NCBI GenBank assembly: GCA_030248065.1
Contig: JASAMV010008107.1
Coordinates: 1 to 11,611, forward strand
Direction: 5' to 3'
Length of the DNA: 11,611 nucleotides
Source: Rhynchonema sp. JSB1_4
Taxonomy: Eukaryota; Nematoda; Chromadorea; Monhysterida; Xyalidae
The translations under genes and the position numbers were made by a program. Positions 1-7,359 of the stretch are shown one piece after another. The notes below the pieces were generated by a model, which had not been told where the DNA came from, did no database searches, and saw only the letters and a program-made list of their open reading frames with translations. The first letter of the stretch is position 1, and the number at the start of each line of letters is the position of its first letter.

Positions 1-259
1 TATGTCATTGTCTTTGGTTCAGTTACGTATTGCTTGATGTACACGTTTGATGAAAGCGGGGGGTGTATTATTGGTGCAGCTAGTGTGCCGTGTTGCGTCG
101 GACATCATGGGCAATGAAATTATCCTGGGTGGCAAAGCAGCGGCATGGATAACAAGGAGAGAGCCACGAGTGTCTCTCCTTTTCCATGGGTTGTGCCCTC
201 TTCTGTAATGGAGACATTGGAAAAACTGACTTTATAAGTTTTAATTTTCGAGATTTTAC
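1..259 (-). other. IFT46: Start of the next IFT46 intron
   Basis: The stretch begins with a good donor (GTAAAA) directly after the LMQ codons. A pyrimidine-rich ATTACAG at about 204-198 could be an acceptor, but what follows it does not resemble IFT46 in any frame. I treat the whole stretch as intron running off the window edge. Nothing else is recognised. Confidence 0.6.
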
Positions 260-507
260 CTGCATCAGGGTGTCAATATCAGGCATCGGTTTCGAGTAGT
301 GCACCGAAGTGGCCGGTTTCGATTTGTGCAGGTCATTGATGTTCGTAATCCATTGCTCAATCTCTTTGACATTCTTATCGCCCCTTTGTAGTTGTTTGAC
401 AACTGGTTCTTTTGTGGCCGCCTCGCTTTTGGTCACGGCGCGAAGTCGAAGGTCGAGAACGGTCGGGTCGGTCTGCTTGGCGCACGGCTCGTCCAAAACG
501 GTCAGGC
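260..507 (-). CDS. IFT46: IFT46 internal exon (downstream of the two seen)
   Basis: This is the next exon of IFT46, with 82 codons after the two bases that complete a split glycine codon (G|GC). It begins LTVLDEP, has KQTDPTVLDL, and ends HYSKPMPDIDTLMQ; LDEP, QSDPTVL-like and PMPDIDTLMQ motifs are hallmarks of IFT46. The acceptor is CACAG|GCC (AG at 509-508) and the donor is CAG|GTAAAA (259-258), phase 0. Together the two exons give about 135 residues of the conserved central domain, out of roughly 300-400 in known family members. The following exon, expected to carry the EW-P-FE segment, was not found between 1 and 257 and should lie left of the window. No frameshift or stop interrupts either exon, so the gene appears intact here. 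Confidence 0.92.
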
Positions 508-859
508 CTGTGCATAGTTTATGGGTGAACATCACCGAACCGTTTGTGGTAGGAACACGTGTATTACACTGATGATGACACCAGCTTGACCAGGTTGATG
601 GGTGTTCCTGGACACAGGTCACAGATAACCTTTGCGTCCGTCAAAACTGATGTCTGCAAAAAGGTACGTGACGATCACCCCAAACGTCGGAGCTGGGAAA
701 TCTTTAGTGCTTCCGAACGCTGCCACCTCCGTGTTATCATGCCCATTGGCGGCACGTTGACCTTTGCACAGCAGGGCGGCATATCATCTGGCATGGCGAC
801 GGGACAATTTCACCACTTTGCCCGTCAAATGTTTTTAAAAAATGGTCCAATAATCTAAC
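508..859 (-). other. IFT46: IFT46 intron between the two exons, phase 1
   Basis: This 352-bp intron starts GTTAG (read on the minus strand from 859) and ends CACAG (508). Removing it restores an uninterrupted family match across the junction, with Gln-Leu-Gly followed by Leu-Thr-Val-Leu-Asp-Glu-Pro. I see no mobile element inside it. Open frames on both strands here are not coding. Confidence 0.85.
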
Positions 860-1016
860 CCAGTTGATCATCGGCGCCATCGGGTCGGGGTATCTTGATG
901 AACGCATCGATATCCCCCACGGCTGGTATGAAGTCGGGAATGAACGGTTTGAGCATCGGCTCGATCTCGAGTGTTTGCGCTTGGTATTGCTCGATGAACG
1001 TGAACAGTTGTTTCAC
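860..1016 (-). CDS. IFT46: IFT46 internal exon (upstream of the two seen)
   Basis: This exon encodes 52 codons plus one base of intraflagellar transport protein 46. IFT46 is a subunit of the IFT-B complex, which moves cargo such as outer dynein arms along cilia and flagella. The reading includes KPFIPDFIPAVGDIDAF followed by PRPDG, the most conserved stretch of the family, preceded by a KQLFTFIEQY segment matching the family's KELF-type helix. The 3' boundary is read as CTGG|GT (donor 859-858), leaving phase 1; in-frame reading beyond it hits a stop at once. The 5' boundary is placed at GCAG|GTG (acceptor AG at 1018-1017), after a modest pyrimidine stretch. This gives a phase-0 start and fits where family similarity begins. 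It is less certain than the 3' edge. N-terminal exons are not found in the window. Confidence 0.9.
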
Positions 1017-1150
1017 CTGCGTGCCACAGGAAAATTGTGCCATAATTGAGACCAGAGCGATCGTCTTTTGTTCCTCTACTTGGTTCATTTCATATTGCTG
1101 ATAGATCCTTCCCCCCCTAGGGTATTCTTGGGTCGATTGGCCTGCCACCA
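1017..1150 (-). other. IFT46: Upstream IFT46 intron sequence, before the first repeat
   Basis: This is the sequence between the 5' splice acceptor of the upstream IFT46 exon and the first mobile element. It holds a pyrimidine stretch next to the acceptor and no recognisable coding match. If the upstream intron continues rightward, the repeats from 1151 onward lie inside it. Confidence 0.5.
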
Positions 1151-1976
1151 CACTGGTGGGGGGGTGGGGGTCCCCCCCCTAGGTACCAGTGCTGTGGCTG
1201 GGGGGGGGTGGGGGGGGGGTCCCCCCCCCCCAATGGTACCCTACCCGCCCCGGCCTGGTACGCTACCCCCCTACCCGCCCCGCTCGGGGACCCTACCCCC
1301 CTACCCGCCCCGCCCTGGTACCCTACCCGCCCCGATTTTTACCCCCAAAATGCCCATTTTTCGGTCAAAAATGCCCAAATTTCGACCGAAAACCCTAAAA
1401 AGTGCCAAAAAATTTCGCGCTGCGCGCGATATATGTACTTTTTAGTACATAAAAACAGGCACGCGAAAAAACTTGTGTTGTACCCTACCCGCCCCGAAAA
1501 ATCTTCCCCCCCCCCCCCCCCCCCCAAACCGGATTTCCCCCCCCCCCCAAGATCCCAGGTACACTACCCCCCTACCCGCCCAGATTTTTTCCTCCTATGT
1601 ACCCTACCCGCCCCGCAAAAGTAGCCACAGCACTGCTAGGTACAGTAGGTAGGTTGCCGCCCCTCACCTGGTACAGCAGGTAGGTTGCCGCCCCTCCCCT
1701 GGTACAGTAGGCAGGTTGCCGCCCCACCTAACTTTTCACCCAAAACATTCATTTTTTGCTTAAAATTGCATAAAATTAGCATATTTGTCTGCAAATAGGC
1801 GAAAAATCGAGCGCTGCGCGCTAAATTAGTGTTTTAGGCCACATTTTCTTCAGTATTTAGACAAAAAATTTCGGTTTCCAGATGACCCCCCCCTAGCTCG
1901 GCTGGTACAGTAGGTAGGTTGCCGCCCCGCATTTTGGGTGGTACTTGCCGCCCCTCCTGGGTAGCTACACCACTTG
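1151..1976. mobile_element. E-family MITE, first copy, interrupted by a later insertion
   Basis: The element starts near CACTGGTGGGG and ends GTAGCTACACCACTTG, which resembles the reverse complement of the CAGTGGTGTGGCTACCC end of the copy at 5298-5641. It is about 369 bp once the inner element and one target duplication are removed. Subterminal units of the form GGTACAGTAGGTAGGTTGC occur three times at 1640-1720 and again near 1905-1950, all in the same orientation. The core has the palindrome AGCGCTGCGCGCT at about 1809-1822. No clean 8-bp target duplication was found, so its edges are approximate and it is probably an older insertion. Confidence 0.65.
1187..1635. mobile_element. F-family hAT-like MITE with perfect 8-bp target duplication
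   Basis: This 449-bp element has perfect 13-bp terminal inverted repeats, CAGTGCTGTGGCT at 1187 and AGCCACAGCACTG ending at 1635. It is flanked by an exact duplication CTAGGTAC (1179-1186 and 1636-1643). Removing it restores the CTAGGTACAGTAGG motif of the host element. It has long G and C runs and repeated TACCCTACCCGCCCCG units on both sides in the same orientation. The AT-rich core has a TTCGCGCTGCGCGCG mini-palindrome at about 1414-1428. The 8-bp duplication and CAG...CTG ends fit the hAT superfamily. There is no transposase. Confidence 0.9.
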
Positions 1977-2081
1977 TATGGCTCGGTCCGTGATTTTGGA
2001 CTTTTAAATCGGGCCGGGCCGGAGTTTTGGTCAGTCGGGCCGGGCCGGGCCGACGTTACCCGGCCCGATCCTAAATCTCTG
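1977..2081. mobile_element. Remnant of a CGGGC-rich H-family element
   Basis: GGGCCGGGCC arrays lead into an end CCCGGCCCGATCCTAAATCTCTG. Its reverse complement resembles the CAGAGATCGGAAACGGGCC end of the larger element at 3738. Only one terminus is seen and the left end abuts the E-family element, so this is a truncated copy. Confidence 0.6.
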
Positions 2082-2179
2082 ATCCACATATGAACGGAAT
2101 CCAACTCTGGATGGCATACCCTCTGGATTAAGTGGATTTGGATTTCTCTTTCTTTCAATTTTTGGCTCGATTCATCGGT
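2082..2179. other. Spacer with no recognised feature
   Basis: The sequence between the CGGGC-rich remnant and the fold-back element has no repeat end, RNA gene or coding match that I can support. Confidence 0.4.
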
Positions 2180-2416
2180 TATCATTACGGTCCGGTGGTC
2201 ATTAGGGTCCAGCGCGCATTAGGGTCCCATGCTACCTAGGGTCCAGTGGCGTTAGGGTCCATAGCATTAGGGGCCACCCATCGTTAAGGTTCATAGCATA
2301 ATCCCCCACGCCCCAGTACGGTCCATAGCATTAGGGTCCACCTGATAAAAGTGTAGCAGTTGGGTCGGTTGTGTATCATTAGGGTCCAGCGCTCACTTAG
2401 GTCCACTTTTTAGCTG

Positions 2417-2520
2417 GGCCTAGGCATAGGCTTAGGCTTCCACTTCTGGTTAGGCTTAGGCTTGGGCCTACACTGAGTGTTTTGAAAGGGGAGTGTGCAG
2501 CCTAAGCCTAAGCCTAATCC
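2417..2520. repeat. TAGGCT hairpin
   Basis: Repeated TAGGCTTAGGCTT at about 2425-2470 is followed by AAGCCTAAGCCTA at about 2503-2517, giving an imperfect hairpin. A related AAGCCCAAGCCTAAGCC lies at 3590-3606 in the other arm. It is too short and degenerate to be a telomere tract. Confidence 0.55.
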
Positions 2521-2605
2521 TGAAACAAAGCTAATGAGCGCTGGACCCTGCAGTGCTGTCAGTTGCGAATTTGATTGGCTGCATTTTCTTCAGACGAACT
2601 CGGTA

Positions 2606-2879
2606 TTGGTTGCACAATGACTTTATAAGAATTGGTCAAATTTTTTTCCTGAATCGTGAAGCAGGAAAGTAACGGGGCAATGACGTTGCGTTGCGCGATC
2701 ACACACAAACCATGCAGTCCACAAAATGTTTCAGGCCCGCAACAACGTGGGTGCTCTGCTAGATTATTCTCAGCTGAAAATGTTTTGTGAGAATCACAAA
2801 TGGCACAGTGGTTAAGAGTGACTGAACGTGAAAATCAGGATTGATTTGATGAATTCCTATATGGTCATTGTGCGACCAA
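2606..2879. mobile_element. Mariner-like MITE inserted at TA
   Basis: This 274-bp element is flanked by TA on both sides (2604-2605 and 2880-2881). Its inverted ends of about 28 bp begin TTGGTTGCACAATGAC and, on the other strand, TTGGTCGCACAATGAC, and agree at about 24 of 28 positions. The opposite arm of the fold-back element carries the uninterrupted sequence CTCGGTACTCC (reverse complement at about 3199-3209), the empty site for this insertion. TA duplication and TTGG-type ends fit the Tc1/mariner group. It has no transposase. Confidence 0.85.
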
Positions 2880-3312
2880 TACTCGAAAATGTGTGTAAAT
2901 GGAAACTTATGTTGGCATTGGCGCAATAAACAGCGTGATGTGGAGTGAACAACAAAACACGAGGAACAATGTTGAAGTGCACAAGAAAACAGGAAAGCGA
3001 ACTACAGTTCGTGAAATTTAGCTTTATTATGCGCGCAGATTCAATCGACCATAAACAACAATATAACAGGTGCATTTGAGATCGTCCAGTAACAGCATAC
3101 ACTAGCAATGAAACGCGGAGCGAAAGGAAAATAACGTTTCGTTTACATAACGTAACGTGTCTGGACCATAAGTTTCCATTTACATTTACACACATTTTGG
3201 AGTACCGAGTTCGTCTGTAGAAAATGCAGCTCACCGCAATCAAGGTCGCAAATAGACAGCACTGCAGCGCATTTTCAATCACCGATCCCACGCCGGACGC
3301 ACTTTCAACGCG

Positions 3313-3590
3313 ATGGACCGTAATGCTCTGCACCCTAGTGGTCAGTGGACCCTACTGCTACACCTTTGTCAGGTGGACCCTAATGCTACGGACCCCAATG
3401 ATCAGTGGACCCTACTGCTCACTTTTGTCAGGTGGACCCTAATGCTATGGACCCTAATGATCAGTGGACCGTACTGCTACACTTTGTCAGGTGGACCCTA
3501 ATGCTATGGACCCTAATGGTCAGTGGACCCTAATGCTACACTTTGTCAGGTGGACCCTAATGCTATGGACCCTAATGGCGGTGGCCCTAA
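3313..3590 (+). repeat. Minisatellite in the right arm of the fold-back element
   Basis: There are about four units of roughly 60-65 bp, each with CAGTGGACCCTA, CTGCTACACTTTGTC-like and AGGTGGACCCTAATGCTA parts. Units differ by small substitutions. The open frames crossing it (Trp-Thr-Leu-Met-Leu repeats) come from the repeat and are not a gene. A more degraded version in inverted orientation lies at 2190-2410. Confidence 0.85.
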
Positions 3591-3753
3591 GCCCAAGCCT
3601 AAGCCTGAGAAAAAGGGAAGTCAATTTTGAAACGGGACTAGCTTTTCCCAAAATGCCTGGACCCAAGTGTAGTGTAGCATGGGACCCTAATGCGCGCTGG
3701 ACCCTGGTGAGCACACCGGACCGTAATGCTTCGCAACCAGAGATCGGAAACGG

Positions 3754-3890
3754 GCCGGGTAAAGTCGGCCCGGCCCGGCCCGGTCGGCGAAAAGTCCGGC
3801 CCGGCCCGGCCCGGCCCGGTGGAGGGCTGCAGGTCGGCCCGGCCCGGCCCGTTTTGGCTTGAGGTCGGCCCGGCCCGGCCCGGCCCGGTC
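3754..3890. repeat. CGGCC/CGGGC array inside the outermost H element
   Basis: Short blocks of CCCGGCCCGGCCCGG are separated by variable AT-richer words. Similar blocks recur at 4030-4180, 4855-4985, 5030-5150, 5715-5860 and 7255-7335, and degraded in the right arm. Arg/Pro/Gly/Ala-rich open frames through these blocks are by-products of GC content. Confidence 0.9.
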
Positions 3891-4263
3891 AGCCAATTTT
3901 CAAGGGCTGAAAACTAAAAAAGTCCAAAAAGCTGAAAAAAATTCGAAAATTTTCTGCAGAATACTTGTTTTCACTGGTTGGTACAGCTGGAGGGAAGGGT
4001 AGGTAGCAGAGGTGGGAATCGGGCCGGGTTACCTCGGCCCGGCCCGGCCCGACGAGGTCCGGGGGTCGGCCCGGCCCGGCCCGGCCTGACAGTTCGGGCC
4101 GGGAAGTCCGGCCCGGCCCGGCCCGACTTGGAAAAAAGTCGGCTCGGCCCTGCCCGGCCCGATTTTTTCGGCCCGACATTTTCTGATGATATTTTGAAGC
4201 AATTTTTGGTGCAAAAATTACTGCTTTTTGGTTTAAAAATACCTGATAATCATGGAAGTCGGT

Positions 4264-4748
4264 CAGTGTAGTACTTGGCCAGGGTGTTGACGATAGATAG
4301 ATTGGGACCCCAAATGTGTTGACGATAGATAGATGACCAAAGTCCGAAATCGGGGGGGGGGTCGACCCAAACTTGTTGACGATAGATAGATGGTGGGGGG
4401 GGGGTCGCCAAAAATCAAGGTATAGTATAGTGCATTAAGTAGGTAATAATGTGTAAATATTAATGAAAATGTGTATAGATGTACTAAATCCGCGCGTAGC
4501 GCGCAATTTTTTGCCTATTTGGGACAAAAAATACCGATTTTGAGCCATTTTGAGGCAAAAATGCCCATTTTGGGGTCGAAATGTGTTGACGATAGATAGA
4601 TTGTTCCCAGAATTTGTTGACGATAGATAGATTTGCCCATAAGTGTTGACGATAGATAGATGAAATCAAAAAGTGTTGACGATAGATAGATGAATTTGGG
4701 GGGGGGGACCCCCCCCCCCCACCCCCCCCCCCCCCAAGTACTACCCTG
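4264..4748 (+). mobile_element. A-family hAT-like MITE, copy 1
   Basis: This 485-bp element starts CAGTGTAGTACTTGG and ends CCAAGTACTACCCTG (one mismatch in the inverted repeat). A perfect 8-bp duplication AAGTCGGT flanks it (4256-4263 and 4749-4756). It carries seven exact copies of GTTGACGATAGATAGAT, three near the left end and four near the right end, all in the same orientation. The core between them has CGCGCGTAGCGCGC at about 4492-4505. There is no coding capacity. Confidence 0.93.
4286..4691 (+). repeat. Seven interspaced 17-bp repeats in A element copy 1
   Basis: Copies of GTTGACGATAGATAGAT start at 4286, 4318, 4375, 4585, 4616, 4645 and 4675. In the right cluster they are spaced 29-31 bp with dissimilar spacers of about 12-14 bp. 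The second A element keeps the same order and nearly the same spacers, so the array moves as part of the element. Confidence 0.92.
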
Positions 4749-5009
4749 AAGTCGGTACAAATTTGCAGACTCGCGAGAAATTTTGGCAAATTTAGCCTAA
4801 AAAATCACGATTTTTTATTGAAATTCGATGATGTCGGGCCTTTTCGGGCCGGCCACCCCGGCCCGGCCCGGCCCGACATTCCGAAAAGTCGGCCCGGCCC
4901 GGCCCGGCCCGCCCGTTCGGGCCGGAAGCCTCGGCCCGGCCCGGCCCGAACGTCGGGCCGGGCCGGGCCGGGCCGGCCCGATTCCCGCCTCTGGTAGGTA
5001 GGTAGGTAG

Positions 5010-5869
5010 CAGAGGTCGCAATCGGGCCGGCCCGCCCTCGGGCCGGGCCGGGCCGGGCCGGGCCGCGATTTTGGGCTTTTGGCTCGGGCCGGGCCGGGCC
5101 GGGCCGGAGATTTGGAGGGTCGGGCCGGGCCGGGCCGGGCACCCCGGCCCGAAGCTTCTGAAGTGACTTATTTTCCTGAAAATGTAGGGATTTTTTTGTC
5201 AAAAATACTAAAATTTCTGACGGATTCGGCAAGTAAGTGATCAGTATTGTCTCTATCTGACGACCATTTCATGAAAAACAATGTATGTATTTTCAACCAG
5301 TGGTGTGGCTACCCAGGCGGGGCGGCAACCTGAACCTACAGTACCACCAAAAATGTGGGACGGCAACCTACCTACTGTACCGGCCGGGCTAAGGGGGAAC
5401 AAAATTTTTTCGGTCGAAATTTTGAAGAAAATGTGCTCTAAAACCCTAATTTCGCGCGTAGCGCGGCGATTTATCGCCAATTTGGAGTGAAAAGTACCGA
5501 TTTTATATACCATTTTGAGCCAAAAATCGCAACTTACTGTACTAGCCGCCGGGCGGCGACCTACATAGTGTACCAGGATGGAGCGTCAACCTACCTACCT
5601 ACTGTACCTAGGGGGGACCCCCAACCCCTGCAACACCGTTGTTTTCAACCAAAAAATAGGTTAAAAAAATCGCAAAAATTATGACAAAAATTGGGTTAAA
5701 ATCTGAGCCAAAAAATCGGGCCGGGCCGGGCCGGGCCGGAGATTTGGGGGTTCGGGCCGGGCCGGGCCGGAGGTTTGGGGGTACGGGTCGGGCCGGGCCG
5801 GGCCGGGCCGGAGATTTGGGGGCTCGGGCCGGGCCGGGCCGGCCAAACCCGGCCCGATTGCGACCTCTG
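5010..5869. mobile_element. H-family MITE, copy 2, interrupted by an E element
   Basis: The ends CAGAGGTCGCAATCGGGCC (5010) and GGCCCGATTGCGACCTCTG (5869) are exact inverted repeats. GTAGGTAG flanks both sides (5002-5009 and 5870-5877), again within a GTAG microsatellite. Without the inner element and its duplication it is about 508 bp, close to the other H copy. The two H copies sit side by side, separated only by GTAG repeats. Confidence 0.85.
5298..5641. mobile_element. E-family hAT-like MITE, second copy, with perfect target duplication
   Basis: This 344-bp element starts CAGTGGTGTGGCTACCC and ends TGCAACACCGTTG; the inverted ends are imperfect. It is flanked by an exact duplication TTTTCAAC (5290-5297 and 5642-5649). 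Units of GGCAACCTACCTACTGTACC type occur near both ends in the same orientation. The core has TTCGCGCGTAGCGCGGCGA near 5451-5469. The core motif ACCGATTTT...CCATTTTGAGCCAAAAAT is also recognisable in A elements, despite unrelated ends. Confidence 0.85.
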
Positions 5870-5894
5870 GTAGGTAGGTAGATTGACGCGCCAT

Positions 5895-6312
5895 CAGTGT
5901 AGTTCCTGGGGGGCGGGGGGGGGGGGGGCGCCCCCCCCCCCCCCCCCTAAGGTACACTAACCGCCGCGACCAAGGTACACTAGTACACTAACCGCCGCGC
6001 CAGGTACACTAACCGCCTCAATTTTTGCCTAAAATCGGCATTTTTAGGCCTAAAATGGCCATTTTTAGGCCTAAAAAGGGTGATTTTCAGGTCAATGATG
6101 TCAAAAGTCGCCAAAATACCCTTTTTATGGAGAATTTTTTCCAAAAAGGGGTAAAAATCGGTCAAATTTTCTACCTCAAAAAGTGACTTTTTCCTGGATT
6201 TGGGTCTTCCCCCCCCCCCCCCCCCCCCCCCCCCCCAGGGACGGACACACACCCCCGCACGGAACAAAGGCGTAGGTACACTAACCGCCGCCCCGGACCA
6301 GGAACTACACTG
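5895..6312. mobile_element. B-family hAT-like MITE
   Basis: This 418-bp element has exact 15-bp inverted ends CAGTGTAGTTCCTGG and CCAGGAACTACACTG, with a perfect duplication CGCGCCAT (5887-5894 and 6313-6320). GGTACACTAACCGCCG units occur on both sides in the same orientation. The core repeats TTTTTAGGCCTAAAA and lacks the GCGCG palindrome seen in other families. It includes a C run of about 28 bases at about 6209-6236, a likely source of sequencing error. Confidence 0.92.
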
Positions 6313-6373
6313 CGCGCCATCCTGATGCAGTACGTATAAGTAGCCGCCCCGGTTGGTACAGTTGTGTAGTAGG

Positions 6374-6845
6374 CAGTGTAGTACTTGGTCAGGGTGTTGA
6401 CGATAGATAGATTGGGACCCGAAATGTGTTGACGATAGATAGATGACCCAAGTCCGAAATCTGGGGGGGGGGTCGACCCAAACTTGTTGACGATAGATAG
6501 ATGGTGGGGGGGGGGTCGCCAAAAATCAAGGTATAGTATAGTGTACTAAGTAGGTAATAATGTGTAAATATTAATGCAAAAGTACTTAGATGTACTAAAT
6601 CCGCGCGTAGCGCGCGATTTTTTCCCTATTTGGGACAAAAAATACCGATTTTGAGCCATTTTGAGGCAAAAATACCCATTTTGGGGTCGAAATGTGTTGA
6701 CGATAGATAGATTGTTCCCAGAATTTGTTGACGATAGATAGATTTGCCCATAAGTGTTGACGATAGATAGATGAAATCAAAAAGTGTTGACGATAGATAG
6801 ATGAATTTGGGGGGGACCCCCACCCCCCCCCCAAGTACTACACTG
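6374..6845 (+). mobile_element. A-family hAT-like MITE, copy 2
   Basis: This 472-bp direct repeat of the element at 4264-4748 has exact 15-bp inverted ends CAGTGTAGTACTTGG and CCAAGTACTACACTG. A perfect duplication GTAGTAGG (6366-6373 and 6846-6853) flanks it. It has the same seven GTTGACGATAGATAGAT copies and the same CGCGCGTAGCGCGCG palindrome (about 6602-6616). The two copies differ mostly in homopolymer length and a few substitutions, so they are recent. Confidence 0.94.
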
Positions 6846-7359
6846 GTAGTAGGTATGGGATGGTATAATTTTTGGCTCAAAATGGTTTAAAATCGGTATT
6901 TTTCACTCCATGTAGGCGAAAAATCGCGCGTGACGCGCGAAATTAGCGCTTAAGAGTACATTCTCATCATCAATATGTAGACATAAAATTTTGTTCCCGG
7001 ACGACTCCCCCCAGCTCGGCCGGTCGGTACTACAGTAGGTAGGTTGATTGCAGGCAGGCTTTTTTGGTGGTGCAGTAGGAGTAGGTTGATTGCTGCAAAG
7101 CAAAGGCCTGGGTATGGGTAGCTACTGCTTCTTTCTTCAAAACGATGACTGAAAGATCAAGAACTAGGAAATGTTATTGCGCGAAGCGCAAAAATTTTGA
7201 AAATTTTGGTTCAAAAAATGGTAATTTCGTTCAAATTTAGGCATACCCCCAAATCTCCGGCCCGGCCCGGCCCGGTCGATCAACTCCAAAATCGCGGCCC
7301 GGCCCCGGTACCGGGCCCGGCCGGGCCGGGCCAGCCCGTTTCCGATCTCTGTTCGCAAC

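Larger units (their letters stand above)
2180..3729. mobile_element. Fold-back element with GGACCCTAATG-type arrays
   Basis: The outer ends mirror each other: CATTACGGTCCGGTG near 2184 and CACCGGACCGTAATG ending near 3729. Both are followed inward by matching GTCCAGCGCGCATTAGGGTCC-type sequence. The arms hold degenerate tandem arrays (2190-2410 and 3313-3590). A second inverted pair lies inside (2548-2605 with 3203-3267), then a third (2886-2911 with 3167-3199). The central loop at about 2912-3166 has no convincing gene. No target duplication was identified, so the exact ends and superfamily are unknown. The structure resembles fold-back transposons, with long arms built from short tandem repeats. 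Confidence 0.7.
4007..4993. mobile_element. H-family MITE, copy 1, interrupted by an A element
   Basis: The ends CAGAGGTGGGAATCGGGCC (4007) and GGCCCGATTCCCGCCTCTG (4993) are inverted, with one mismatch. GTAGGTAG flanks both sides (3999-4006 and 4994-5001), but lies within a GTAG microsatellite, so the duplication is less diagnostic. Removing the inner A element leaves about 490 bp of CGGCCC arrays around an AT-rich core. Confidence 0.82.
3972..7127. mobile_element. E-family MITE, third copy, host to further insertions
   Basis: It starts CACTGGTTGGTACAGC and ends GGGTAGCTACTG, similar to other E-family ends. Flanks are CTTGTTTT and CTTCTTTC, a six-of-eight match that may be an eroded target duplication. 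Without its later insertions it is a few hundred bases. The core at about 6855-7045 shares sequence with the copy at 5298-5641, including the palindrome CGCGCGTGACGCGCG at about 6925-6939 and TACAGTAGGTAGGTTG units. Because inner elements keep perfect duplications while this one does not, it is older than they are. Confidence 0.65.
3738..7351. mobile_element. Outermost H-family element hosting nested insertions
   Basis: The ends are CAGAGATCGGAAACGGGC at 3738 and its exact complement GCCCGTTTCCGATCTCTG ending at 7351. They are flanked by a perfect duplication TTCGCAAC (3730-3737 and 7352-7359). CGGCCC arrays lie just inside both ends. Its own body is only about 3738-3971 plus 7128-7351; everything between belongs to later insertions. 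Its core has TTGCGCGAAGCGCAA at about 7177-7191. The exact duplication across 3.6 kb shows that the layered structure between is built of real insertions and is not an assembly scramble of this arm. Confidence 0.88.

Noticed and set aside
80..257. Continuation of the IFT46 reading frame past LMQ
   Set aside because: The match to the family stops exactly at a good splice donor, and the following residues do not resemble IFT46.
1068..1624. Proline-rich open frames that look like collagen or extensin
   Set aside because: They lie on the TACCCTACCCGCCCCG units and C runs of the F element, with three overlapping frames.
2186..2520. Telomere-like TTAGGG or TTAGGC tracts
   Set aside because: The TTAGGGTCC and TAGGCT words are parts of longer degenerate units inside an inverted-repeat element, not tandem hexamers.
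2801..2820. tRNA A-box-like TGGCACAGTGGTTAAGAGTG, suggesting a SINE
   Set aside because: No B box or cloverleaf could be found downstream, and it lies inside an element with mariner-like ends.
2857..3333. 158-residue minus-strand open frame in the fold-back element
   Set aside because: It crosses a mariner-like insertion border and inverted-repeat arms, and shows no recognisable domain.
4286..4691. CRISPR-like array of interspaced repeats
   Set aside because: The repeats are 17 bp with 12-14-bp spacers, are conserved with spacers between two mobile elements, and lie in a eukaryotic genome.
4792..5232. Long Pro/Arg/Gly/Ala-rich open frames, such as those at 4792-5232, 5679-5957 and 10124-10573
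   Set aside because: They follow CGGCCC arrays, which lack stop codons in several frames. Frames overlap on both strands and break at MITE borders.
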